A stretch of DNA of 64,000 bases, taken from NCBI GenBank assembly GCA_003260075.1, contig QLIY01000261.1, positions 1 through 64,000 of the forward strand. The letters are read 5' to 3'. The notes beneath the pieces are model-generated. The model worked only from the letters and a program-made list of their open reading frames with translations. It was not told where the DNA came from and searched no databases. Of this stretch, positions 24,301-36,300 are shown piece after piece. Origin of the DNA: Phallusia mammillata (lineage: Eukaryota > Chordata > Ascidiacea > Phlebobranchia > Ascidiidae). A program made the translations under genes and the position numbers. Every line of letters begins with the position of its first letter. The first letter of the stretch is position 1.

Positions 24301-27300
24301 TCTTACTGTAATGAAAGTGGTTTTAGTATTAATACTTATGGCACATAACTGACCATTGATTTTTGTTACAAGATTGTTACTGTCAAAGATATTGCACCGA
24401 CAGAGGTGATCAGCAAAGCAGAGGTAACTGTATCGGGCAGCGGATTAAACGTCGGCAACAGTGCCCGGATTGTAGTCAACGGAAACTCAAACACCTGCAG
24501 TTACCGGTAAGTTTATGTTTCGTTAAACAGGCAGCTAGGTTTTAGTTTTCTGTGTGAAGTGACACTTATAATTTCAGTTATCACTGGGGCTAATTTCAGC
24601 AGTATTTTTATTTTGGCAAGTATGACGTCCAATAAGCACTAAGAAGTGACGTTGGTAAATTGTTGTTGGCTGTTGACAGTTCCCTGGTATGATGCTGTGT
24701 GCGCTGACTAACGTTTTGGCTTCGTTACTGGGCCGGATGCTATTGGACGCAGACAAAAACACAGAAAAAGGCAAACGCTGCAATTACCCCAGAACGATAA
24801 ACATAGCTAGTAAATTTGTGCTTTTTGGATCATTGATAGACAGTTTTAGAGTTTTGTTTAATTAAAATTGTTATGACTAGGAATTTTTTTTATCCGCTTA
24901 TGTACCAAGTTGTGTTGCTTTTATATACATCAAAAATGACAGATTAACAATGACTAGCAACACAAAGTTGTTGGCATACCCCTCGTGTAAACTCTAACAT
25001 AATTAATCATTCTTCGTACATTTTTGACCTCTTGGTTTATCAACAGCAATGAAACTACGCTTGTGTGCAAAAGCCCCGAAACAACATTGCCCGGGAATTA
25101 TACTGCAAAAGTTGAGGTCGATGGATTTACGGTGACCCTTAAAGTTCCCCTGGAGTATTTTTCAATTCCCCGTATCACACAGAAAGCTGACATCAACAGC
25201 TTTAGCAGGTACCTATTTATTTTGATTTACACAGGGCAACAATCATGGGCGCCGCCACGTAGGGGCAAGAGGGGGCACTTGCCCCCCACTTGGAATTTCA
25301 GTGTACCTCAATTTAACATATTTAGCAGCAAACCTAATTAAAGTGGCAGCGTGGGGATTTGTGACATCGTTTAATGCTTTAACTTTTAGGCAACTCAATT
25401 GTGAAGTACACGATTTATGGCTTCATATGTAACAAATTCTTGATGCGGTAAAGTATCAGCCAAAATTTGCCCCCTCTTGCAAAATTTTCTGCCGGCGCCC
25501 ATGGCAACAATTTATTTACATTAGAACAATAAACGAAATTTTCACTATACTGGTGATGAAGGATCTTACGGATTGAAACCATTTCCCATCAAAAGAAGGA
25601 ACGCTTAACGTATTGTTGTTTATTTTCTGTTTCGTATTTCAGTGGAGGTCGTCTGGTGGACATTCAACTCAATGACGTCAGGGGCGTCCAGACCGCGTCA
25701 CTTCTTGTTGACGGCGGAAAACCTCAGGTAACCTAAACAAAAGAAAACATTTTTGGTCTCATTGAACTTACGTGTTGAAGCCTAACCGTTGTTTCCCGTA
25801 GTTGCCAAAACCACTTTGTGTCATAAACGCGGTCAGTAATTATGTGGTCAGTTAGGGCTGGGTTTGGTCATGTTTCAGCAGAGTAATTATAATACAATCG
25901 GTCACAGTGGTTTTTCCAACCTGTTTGATCTTTCACGTGTAGTAAAACTATTAGGATTCGTGCCGGTTGATCAGATATACTGCCTTGCTCGTCCACCTCT
26001 TTGAATACCAACCTTGACCAATTTGTAACAGTACAAACTAAACCACTTCTTAGCAGATATTGCTGGATAGGCCAATTTAGCTATGTGCACTATTTTTACA
26101 TTAATTGGATACTCTTTAAAACGTAAGATACCTTTCTTTCGTTTGTTAAAGATTTACTTATCTTTTCGGTTTAAAAAATTTTTGATAGTTTTTGTCAGCA
26201 AAAGAAGTTTCCTGTTTGTTTTTTGTTTCCAAAAATAAAATTGATAATAACGAAAGCTGAGAATTTTAGTCTACTTCCCTAATCACTTGACAGTCACACA
26301 GAATTGCCACAAATAAACAATTTGTATTGATGTGGCCGTAAGCAAGTCCTCCACAATTTTTGGGTGGTTGCGTGCTTGTGTGTTTACTCACGCTTTTTAT
26401 TCGGCTACAGGCGTGTCGGATTAACAGAACATCGTCTGTGGTGAGTTGTCCTATGCCACAGGAGCCACGAGTGAGCGGCAATAGGAAACGACGCAACGTT
26501 TCTCCTTCCTCAACAACAAAACGCTGTAAGTTACCTTTTAAAATTCGAAACCTGCCTTTTTGACCTCCTAGTCCCCTTTTAGAGTTCCTAGACTTTAAAT
26601 CGACAAAAGTAACAAGTTTATAACCGATTTATGACAAAGCTGAATGGAATGCATTTTTGATTGGGAATGTTTGAAATATATATTTTGCGCCATCTTGGTC
26701 CACTAGATGTAGTACTTTTCTCTACACATGCGTAATACGCGATTAAAAAAACTTACAATTTTAAAATGCAGTATACGGATCCATCTTCGTGTTAAAATTT
26801 TGTACCTTAACATTATATGCTAAAACCGAACGACCGCATAGTATAGCGTGTTTACAAGCTCAATATCACCGAGTTTCCTGTTACCATCATTCTGTACATA
26901 ACATAAAACATGATCAGCCTTATTTGGTCGGTTCAAACAAACGTTCAAATAATTGTAGGTAGGCTTATACAGTATTTTACAAAGATTTATCTAGGTAAAA
27001 TATATAAAGGTAAACAATTTCGAGGCACTAAATAATAAAGTGAATTAAACTACATCCACAGCATACAATGTATCAATTGTACTCAACGGGCAACAAACGA
27101 TAGCGGCTGGACTGGTGAAGTTTCAGGATAATCCTCAACTCAAGTCAATTTCTCAACTTCCCTGCGCAAGTGCCACATCAGCTGGAGTGGGAGTTGATGA
27201 TGGCAACGACACACAGTCTTCAGCTGCAGACACTGTAGTCGTTCAAATTCAGGTCAGTAAAGCGAACATTACTTGCTATTGCTGCCCCCCCCCCAGACAC

Positions 27301-30300
27301 TGTAGTCGTTCAAATTCAGGTCAGTAAAGCGAACATTACTTGTTATTGGTTTTTAAAGGGTTTTCAATTTGAGCAAGATCTTTCTGGTGTAAATATTTAC
27401 AGTAGCTGACTGTAAAGTATGCAACATGAAACCTTTTGGATTCCAGGAAACCTGTCGGTTTTTTACGTCAGTGGTTAGGACGCTAAAGGTGAATTAACCA
27501 CAGTTCGATTATTGTGTACGAAGACTTGCTTCACCGTCCTTTTAAGCTGTACATCGTTGTCTGTGATGTTTCTGTTGTCAGTTGCAAATTAAATAAAAGA
27601 AGCCTATTTATAATGCAACAAAAATAACTCTGGCTTACGAGCCTGCACGTCAAGCTACTTTAAGAATACATACTACCTATTGATTGCCAGACTGTCCGAA
27701 TTTTCAGTTTCACATTTCACGTCTATCACTGCAATATTTTTGGCTTGTATTTTGTTGTGATGTATGTCGGCATTGCAAGATACGAAATCCTGATTTAAGC
27801 TGACATTGCAAGCACTTTCGTGCGACAAGGCGTTGGTATTAGGGCCAATTTTAGTAAATAGTGTTTTTTCTCCGAAATCTGCCAACTGTGAAAGCTGATC
27901 TGTTGAGCTTTAAAATCGATTACATGTTCTGTATATGATTCCGTTTTCACCAATAATTGATATAATTTATATAATATTGGATTTGTGAAATGTTTAACAC
28001 TGTTAATGCATACCGGGAAATTCGTTACCCAGGCAGATTCTGTGCATCAATCGATTTACGGCTAACACGTTAAGTATGCCTATTTTTGCAGGGGACCGGA
28101 TTTGCTAACGCCAATTCTAAGAAAACTGACTATCAGGTAGCGCTGATTCTTTCCAGTACCTCCCCAATCCCTTGTGTTGTATCATTCATCGAACCATCTT
28201 CTCTTTTCTGTCGTGCACAAGCAAAACGTCTAAAGCAGTACGAAAACAACAAAATTGCCATACAGGTAATGTCGAAAAAATTTGTTTGTCCAATTTGTGC
28301 CTATTTCAATGTAGCACCGTCTATGGTCTGTGTTTGTTAAGTTAACCCTATAGAAATGCATCCATTAACCGTTTACTTCGTTCCTTTTTATTGCTTGTCT
28401 TATACATTGATGCCACAACTACGAAAAATGGCCCAGAGATACAATAAAATACCAAAACCAGAACGGTTGCTGGTCCCAATTAGGGTATTTAGTTGTTAAG
28501 AACAAATTATTTTAAAATATAAGTGTATTGTGGAAATAAACATCTTGTATAGTTTCACGTTGACATTGTTGCGCAATCGTGTAGAACGTTCAAAAAAATT
28601 TGCTTCGTTTAAGCAGTAGGCTAGTCTTTACCAAATGCCCTCATGTGAGCTTAACAGACCGTAAAATTCACCTTACTGCAAACAAGTTATGCCGCCATCA
28701 CCGTTACATGACTAAAGGCGTGGTATTTTGTAAATTATCTGTGCTCGAAAATAGCCCAAACTGCCTTTAAATCCCGCCCATGACCAAACGTAACGCACAG
28801 TGCGAAGAAACGGACGTGCTCTCCTTCCGTGAAGCTCGTTTTCGGCGCGTTATGTCGGTTCGTGACCAGCAAGCCATCTGCATGACACGCCTGTCACCAA
28901 TTTTTTATAGCGCGCCATAAAAGCGGCCTAGACTGAATTATTAAGGCATCAGGCGTCCATAAAACAATTTTTAGTTTAGTAAAAATAACACTTCAGGGCG
29001 GACTAAAATATCTGGGGATTGATACTTATTAACTGTTTGGCCAATCTGTGGCTTAAAAGAAAATGTTTAGGCAACATCTGCCATAAAACGTTCAGCCCAC
29101 ATCATTTGCACATACTTCAAATATAGCGCTTTTTGTCCAGTGCACTCGGCCGTATGAAAGAACTTTTACAAAAAAAGTCTTGTTTTACCCCACGGTGTAG
29201 GCCTTGTAACATTGTGCTAGTAGAGGGAGGTAGCCTAAAGTCAATATAGCGACATATCGTTTTTATACTTTTTTATATTTGTGTTAAAACGCATGTCGTA
29301 ATTTAGGCTATTATAAATACATTATTTCAATTTTATTAGGTTTCATCTGGAAACTGGACGGACGAGGTTCCCAATGTCGTGTATTGCAAAAGAACTGAAC
29401 AGATTTTTATGTATATTATCATCCCTGTTGCTGCGGTGATGCTGGCCGTTATACTGATTCTTCTGGTCAGATATCGAGTTCAAAAGAAAAAGCAAAAAAG
29501 AGAAAGAAAATTGATAATGAGCAAACTCGACGACCTGGAAAATAAAACAAGGGAGACTGCCAGAAACGGTAGGTTGCGTTTTACCAACATTCCAAAATAA
29601 TTTTCCCATTTTTGTTACAAAATTTAAATAAACATCGTCACCAGTAACAGTCACTACCGCGCGTGCCGATTTACTTGTTATTTTCATGTGGTAATGGCTT
29701 CGCGTGCCAATATTTTTGTGGGCAATCCCCCCCCCCTTTTGTGGGTAATAGCGGTTTGTGCCAGGTGCTCGCAGAAAGTGTTTTGTGCTTGTAGGTGGAA
29801 TTTTAAGAGAATGACATGATAAAAATTGAAAACAAGCAGTGCAACAGGTTAAAGTAGTACTTCAATATAAACACGCAAATTGGTTGGCGTGCCATGAAAC
29901 ACCACCTTGCGTGCCAAACCTTAGTGTGATTTTGTTTGCTTAAGTTAGCACAAAAACGAATCCATGTGTTTTATAACTTGTTTGCAAATTAATATCGTTG
30001 AGAAAAGTTGAGTGGTAGTGTGACGTATCAATAAATGTCAATATTTCAATGTATTTTTGTATTATTTTTATAACAACAAAGCATTGGATTTTACAGCTTA
30101 CTACGAGCTGCAGGTCGGCTACATGACCAACCTCACTGACAATTTATCGGATCGTATCACGTACTTGCCTACAACGTCTTATTTTACTCAAACCCTGTTT
30201 AACAAGACAACCGGCCATCCCGTACAGGACCGCACGGTACGTTGACCTCTGTTTAGCCTTAATATCCTACAAGCAGCATGGTAAAAGGAAGTAGCCCGTA

Positions 30301-33300
30301 TTTCCTCTTATTAGAGTCTGCTTTTGAACTCAGTATCGAGGTCTTGCTACTGTTTTGTTTTGGCATATTCTTTTGGTACACAAAATCGTTTGTGTAGAAA
30401 ATTTTATTTATTTCTATTTGGTTTTCGAAATGATCACCCTTCAAAATGAAAAACGCCCTCTTTTGATGAAGAATGCTTTACATTCTTTCCAAAAGTTTAG
30501 CTTTAATTTATGTCCTATATTTTGTACACTGCTATTTTCGCCCTGCAGGCATTGCAACGCGAACCTGTAAACACGATGGAGGCTCTCAATGATTGGCTGT
30601 TGCTTTTAAAGAAAAGGGATTTTCTCATAACGTTTATTCGCATTCTGGAAGAGCAACGCCGCTTTACCGTGCAAGACAAGTAAGTGTGCACTTTATCAAT
30701 TTTTAGGGTTTGCATAAAAATATTTCTGCAACCCAAACTGCATTAAAAAGTTAGTCGTGCTTCGTCAAAGAAGCACACTTCAAATGCTCGTTGTGCTTTA
30801 AATTTATCGAACATGTGTTACCCTTATTTGTAAATTTGCTTTTATTTCCGCAGAGGAAGTGTAGCGTCATACCTGACAGCTTGCTTGTTGTCGGATCTCC
30901 CCTACTACACCAAGTATGTCAAACGCTCATGTGTATAACATATCCCTTACTAAACCTTTATTAAACCGTCCCTTGTTTTGTTGCAGGATTATGTTCGAGC
31001 TCTTGTCGCATTTGATTGAAAAACACGTTGCCAAAAATCCCAAGCTGCTTTTGAGAAGGTAAGCTATATTGTTTTGGTCAAAAATCCCGGGGATTTTGTT
31101 GATGTTCCCGCAATGATTGTTTGTCTGCAGCTCATTTTCCATACCCTTCCTATTTAAATGTAAACACAGAGGGGTTTGCTGTGAAGGCAAAATGATTTTG
31201 ATTAAATATGTTTTAACATTAAGACGCAATTTTCAAGTAATTGCATTTGGAAATTCTCAGACAAACACCAGTCTGAAAATTAACTTTTAATTTACGCACA
31301 ACTTGTCGCAGATCTGAGTCGGTTGTGGAGAAAATGGTTTCCCACTGGCTGTCTATCACCCTCTATGACGATTGCATCAAGGTATGTAGCCAGTTTACGT
31401 TGAGATATTTTTAGACGTATTAATTTACGCTGCATTGCCAGGAGAGCGCCGGGAAACCGATTTTTCTGCTCACCAAGTCGATTCACTATCTCGTGTCGAG
31501 CGCACCATGTGACGTCATTGCCAACAAAGCGATGAACAGCCTGAACGAGATGACGCTGCTTGGCTCCGAGATATCGCATGAAACCGTGGTACGTAGGTTC
31601 GTTGTGTTATTGGTGCGAGCGATGACGCAAGTTACAGTGGACCACCTTTTACGGAATTAGCTCGTAAACAATGGACTCACATCGCACAGTATACGTTAAC
31701 TTATGTTTCCTTCGGCCTGATGTACATTTGTTTGCGGACACCGGCTTCGTATAATCAGACGTCGACAGGAAATCCCCGAGGTCACAGGCGGTTTACCGCT
31801 GGAAAATGGCCAGACCGCAAGGCTTGTACAAAGCTGGCCTTGGGACCACATGTTCACTTACAGCTGTACTTTAAACCTTGGCAAACGTTTTGATGTAGCT
31901 ACAAAACGAAGTTATGTTGTATGACTGTACACTCGTCAGTCATAACCGAACACATACATACAGTATTACGTTAACATTATGGGGATAAAAACCTAAGAAT
32001 TGAGAAAGAGTGTGTTGCATTAAACTACACGCAGCCTTCTTGGGTACTTGGCCAAATATAAATTACCTTTACTTCTGACCATTTTGTTCGTTAATATTTT
32101 AGATAGTTTGTCACTTTGCAACTGCACTAAAGCTTCAAACGGGGTCCATTTATGCCAACAAATTTGTGAAACTTACGCTTAAAATAACTCACTTAAAAAC
32201 AGCTTTAATTTGTGCTTGGGACCAAAAATGTTAACACGCCAGTGCATGTTTTATGGTAGATTTTGCGCGCATGTATTGATGATGGTACGTCAGATCGCGA
32301 TAAATCGACTGTGGAGGTGAAAGTTGTGAACGTGGACACAATTACTCAAGCAAAGACGAAAATCATTGAAGCTGTGTATAAGGATCGTCCTTACAGCGAA
32401 TGTCCAAAGCCGGATGATCTGCAGTTAGGTTCGTTTACAAATTTCTGTCAATCATTGTTTTGTGTCCAAACGGCATTTCCCACAGTCTTAATGCAACGGG
32501 TGTATGTAGAGATTTTGGCAATCCCCCCCCCCTGTCCAAAGCCGGATGATCTGCAGTTAGGTTCGTTTACAAATTTCTGTTAATCATTGTTTTGTGTCCA
32601 ATCGGCATTGCCCACTGTCTTAATGCAACGGGTGTATGCAGAGATTTTGTCAACAGTGGCACAATGCTAATATAACATATGCCTCTTAAATAATATTTAA
32701 TAACGCTGCTTGCTGGTGTAATGCTCTATTTTTATTGGGACCAGTCCAAAATTTGATATAAAATTCGACTGTTCGGAGCCCATATGTCACACCACGTAAA
32801 TCGCATACACGATAAACCCGGGTGAACCGGCCTACGTAGAACTGGTGTGTTGTCATTCTCCGCAACAATATGTTGCAACGTATTTCTTTCCGATTACAGA
32901 ACTACTGAGCTCAACTGACCGAAGAGAAGGAATAGTTCTTTCCGATATTGATGCCACATCGGAAAAAGACGGATATTACACCAAACTTAATACACTGAAG
33001 CATTATAACGTAAGCATAAACGGTTAATGTATATTTTGCGATAGGGGGAATTGTTTACCTTTTTAGGTTCTTGAAAGATATGATTGCAAAAACGTCGTAC
33101 AAATTGCCCAAAATTGTGCGCCATAAAGTCGTACAAATTCTATCAAAAATCGGCAAAAATGGAATAAGAAATTGCGTGTATTTTAACCAAAACACATATT
33201 TCAACAAATGATCACAAACATATTTCTTGCTTTTTTGCCGCAGTAAACGTTATTATGTTGGTATTGTGAAATATGCTCCTCCTATTGGCGGCAATTAGCC

Positions 33301-36300
33301 ATTGCGTCTTTGGTGCGTTTGTCTCGACCACTTATGATGGGTGACAAGCCGCACGCTCGTCAGACAAAAAGCTGTCATTAATTACAGCTGTCAATCACAT
33401 GATGGGTGGCGAAATCGCGATGATTAAATATCCGGAACGCTTTTGTTTTTTGTACAGGTTCCCAACAATGCAACAGCTATCCTTCGCCCACCCGGGGAAG
33501 AAACGCCAGGTAAATTGCTATTTATGTATTTGTGATACATTGGAATTGTTTTACGTGGGAATTTTTGTCGTTTCCATACACTGTGTATAAATTAAACGCA
33601 TTTATGATTGCAGTCCTCATACGGAAAAAAACACAATAAATTTGAAGACATCTTTTAAAATTTATGAATCACTGTATAAAACATATATAACTGTGTATAA
33701 AATGAAGTGGAAACGATATCCGTATATTTTACTGAATCCAAAATCAGCGGTATAAGAGTGTGTAGAATAACAAGAATAGCGTCTATGCTTGGGATGTAAA
33801 GTGACATCTCGGGTGGGTCATAGCCTTTATTGTTGTCGCTCTGCTTACGTCACTTCCAACCCGTTGACTAATTCGTTGTGCTGTGTCAAGTAAACAAAAT
33901 ACTCAGCTAGCTTTTGCTGTTATGAAACAAAGTCAACCAATACTGACGTTGTAATTCATTGTTGTTTTGTCCTAACCGAAAGATGATGAAAGCCAACGCG
34001 GAGGCTTCGAGCAGTTTCTTGATCGCAACTACAGTTTCGATATACACCTTCCCGATATTTCACGCAGTTAGTAGTTTTGGAATCCTTAGTCTTTTGGGAT
34101 TGCATGCACTGGTTTTCCGCCATAATTGCGCAATTTCAAGTTGCAGTGTACGCCCAGACTACATTAATTTTGACTAATCAATCGCAAAACAGCTGCACAT
34201 TTCAATCACCACACTATTGAATGCAAACAATAAAATTTGTGCAAAGGATTGTGCATGCTAAATTAATCGCTGGAAGGCAAACGCCCACCCCTAGCACACT
34301 GCATTGGACAATATAATCCCAGTGTAAGAAGCAAGCCTACAACGGTGCCTGCGCTGCACAACAGTTCCATGGTGATTGCGAGGCGTCATGTGAACGGAAT
34401 TATGTTTCAGACTGATTAGTTTCCTATCAAACAAATGTAATGTACTGTAGACCGCTGCTGCGGCGCATATGGTATGTGCTGACCCATACAATGTATGTGG
34501 ATGGCTGCGTTTAACTAACAGGCGCTGAAAAGACTGAAACTTCCGCCTGCGAGTATGTGCAAATTATGCTTATCTCGCACTGTGCATGAAAATATAGCCA
34601 TTTGTTGAGCAAATCAGGAACCGCAATTGACTGCTGCCTAATAATTCTTAATTTTATGTCAATTTGGCATTTCGAGTGTAATACATCTAGAATCTGCACC
34701 GATTTGTTTCAAATGGATCCAGTGTATTGCCTGCATAATATTGCCACAACAAGGCTGGCTCATTAGAAGAGCTGTTATTGTTTGTCAAAAAAGTGCTGAT
34801 GAGTATGGGCAAGCCCAATTTTATGCTTATGTAATGCAAACAATGTTTCATTTTGCAGCATCACAAGACTCCAAAGCGCCGTTGCTGACAAACGAAAGAA
34901 GGACTTTGTATCATCTGGTAAGTTGCGAACCTTGTGAGCTTGTAGCACGAGCGTGTGTTAAAACTCGTATCGACCCATGCATTGAAAACCCCTGACCAAA
35001 CCATGCACTACAACAGTAATCAAGGAAATTGTTGGCTGTCGCTAACTGTGCTGGTTGCCTCCATCAGGGATCAACATGTCACGTTGTACCAGGGCCACTT
35101 TGCGAAGTTACAAAGTAGCATTTCGAATAAAGCAGTATTTGTGAGCCGCTTGATATTAGATGAAATCGTTGGGCAGCCATTAAAAAATCGATAGGCGGTT
35201 TCCTTACCAGACAGCAGCGCGATGTTGTTGCTGTCCTGTAAAGCAATCTAATTGCTTTATCGAAACAAATAAATCGACCAATCAATTACCACAGATTCAT
35301 CCACGTGACGACGAATCGGCCAACGGGGGAATAGGAATGGATGATGATAATAACAGTGGAAAAAAAGCCAATACTGTCATCGACAATCTGATGAAACGAC
35401 CATTCCAGGAAATGTATCTTACGCGGATGGTTCGTGCAAAGGTGGGAAAATCCGCTTTTAATTGCCTGATAACCCATTTGGCACAACCGTTATCGTCAAA
35501 TTTCTTTTGTTTACCAGACCACACTCCAAGAGTACGTTGATGGTGTCTTTAGCGCCATTTTGTGTCCAAAACCGCTCCCGAAGTCCGTGAGATATTTCTT
35601 CCAGTATTTGGATGCCGAGGCAGCCAAGCACAAAGTTAGCGACCCTGAAGTCATTCACATTTGGAAAACGAACAGGTGACAAAACAGAAAAACCTCATAA
35701 ACACTACAATTTATGGGAAATGACTTAATGGTTTTACTGACTGCTAAAGTCATTACTGACTCCTACTAACAAGAGGAAGTTTAAACGATGTGAGTCAGAA
35801 TAGTGTCTGCGCCCATAATTAGCTACATACTAATCTATATCCTGTTATAATACACGTGATATATTTCAAAACGATCCCCCCCCCCTCGGCCGAGCAGTTG
35901 CACAAACTGACCCGAGCGTTAAATTTGCATACTTATGCCCTGCTAACATACGAAACTAGTGATCTAAAGGGTGTCTATGAACAAAAACAAATGATTTTTC
36001 AAATGTATTAGATAGTGGAAAAACGCATACTTAAAGGGCATGTACAGCTTAATAAAACATCGCCGGTGACGTAAGAGATCTTGTAGAGCTAATACGTAGA
36101 AAGGGGATTTTTGTGACGTCATAATGCACCGAGCGTTCTCGGCCGAGCACCGAGCATTAAAGTGAGATGCTCGGTGCTCGACCAAACAGAACATTTGCAG
36201 TTTTGGCACATCCCTAATCACCACCCTATTTAAATTTCAATCATGTTTTTTAGCCCACTGGTTTAGCATAACGGAAATGCATCTAAAGACGGGTTTAGTT

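Larger units (their letters stand above)
21202..24372. other. Large plexin intron filled with repeats
   Basis: This 3.2-kb intron lies between exons 13 and 14, both of which join in phase 0. It contains ten C at 21650-21659, a hAT-like element (22313-22737) and a GAGTAC-rich repeat (about 23165-24272). No additional exon with family support was found. Confidence 0.6.

Noticed and set aside
23063-24311. Overlapping open frames in the large plexin intron
   Set aside because: They fall in repeats on both strands, have no splice support, and the flanking exons join in phase without them.
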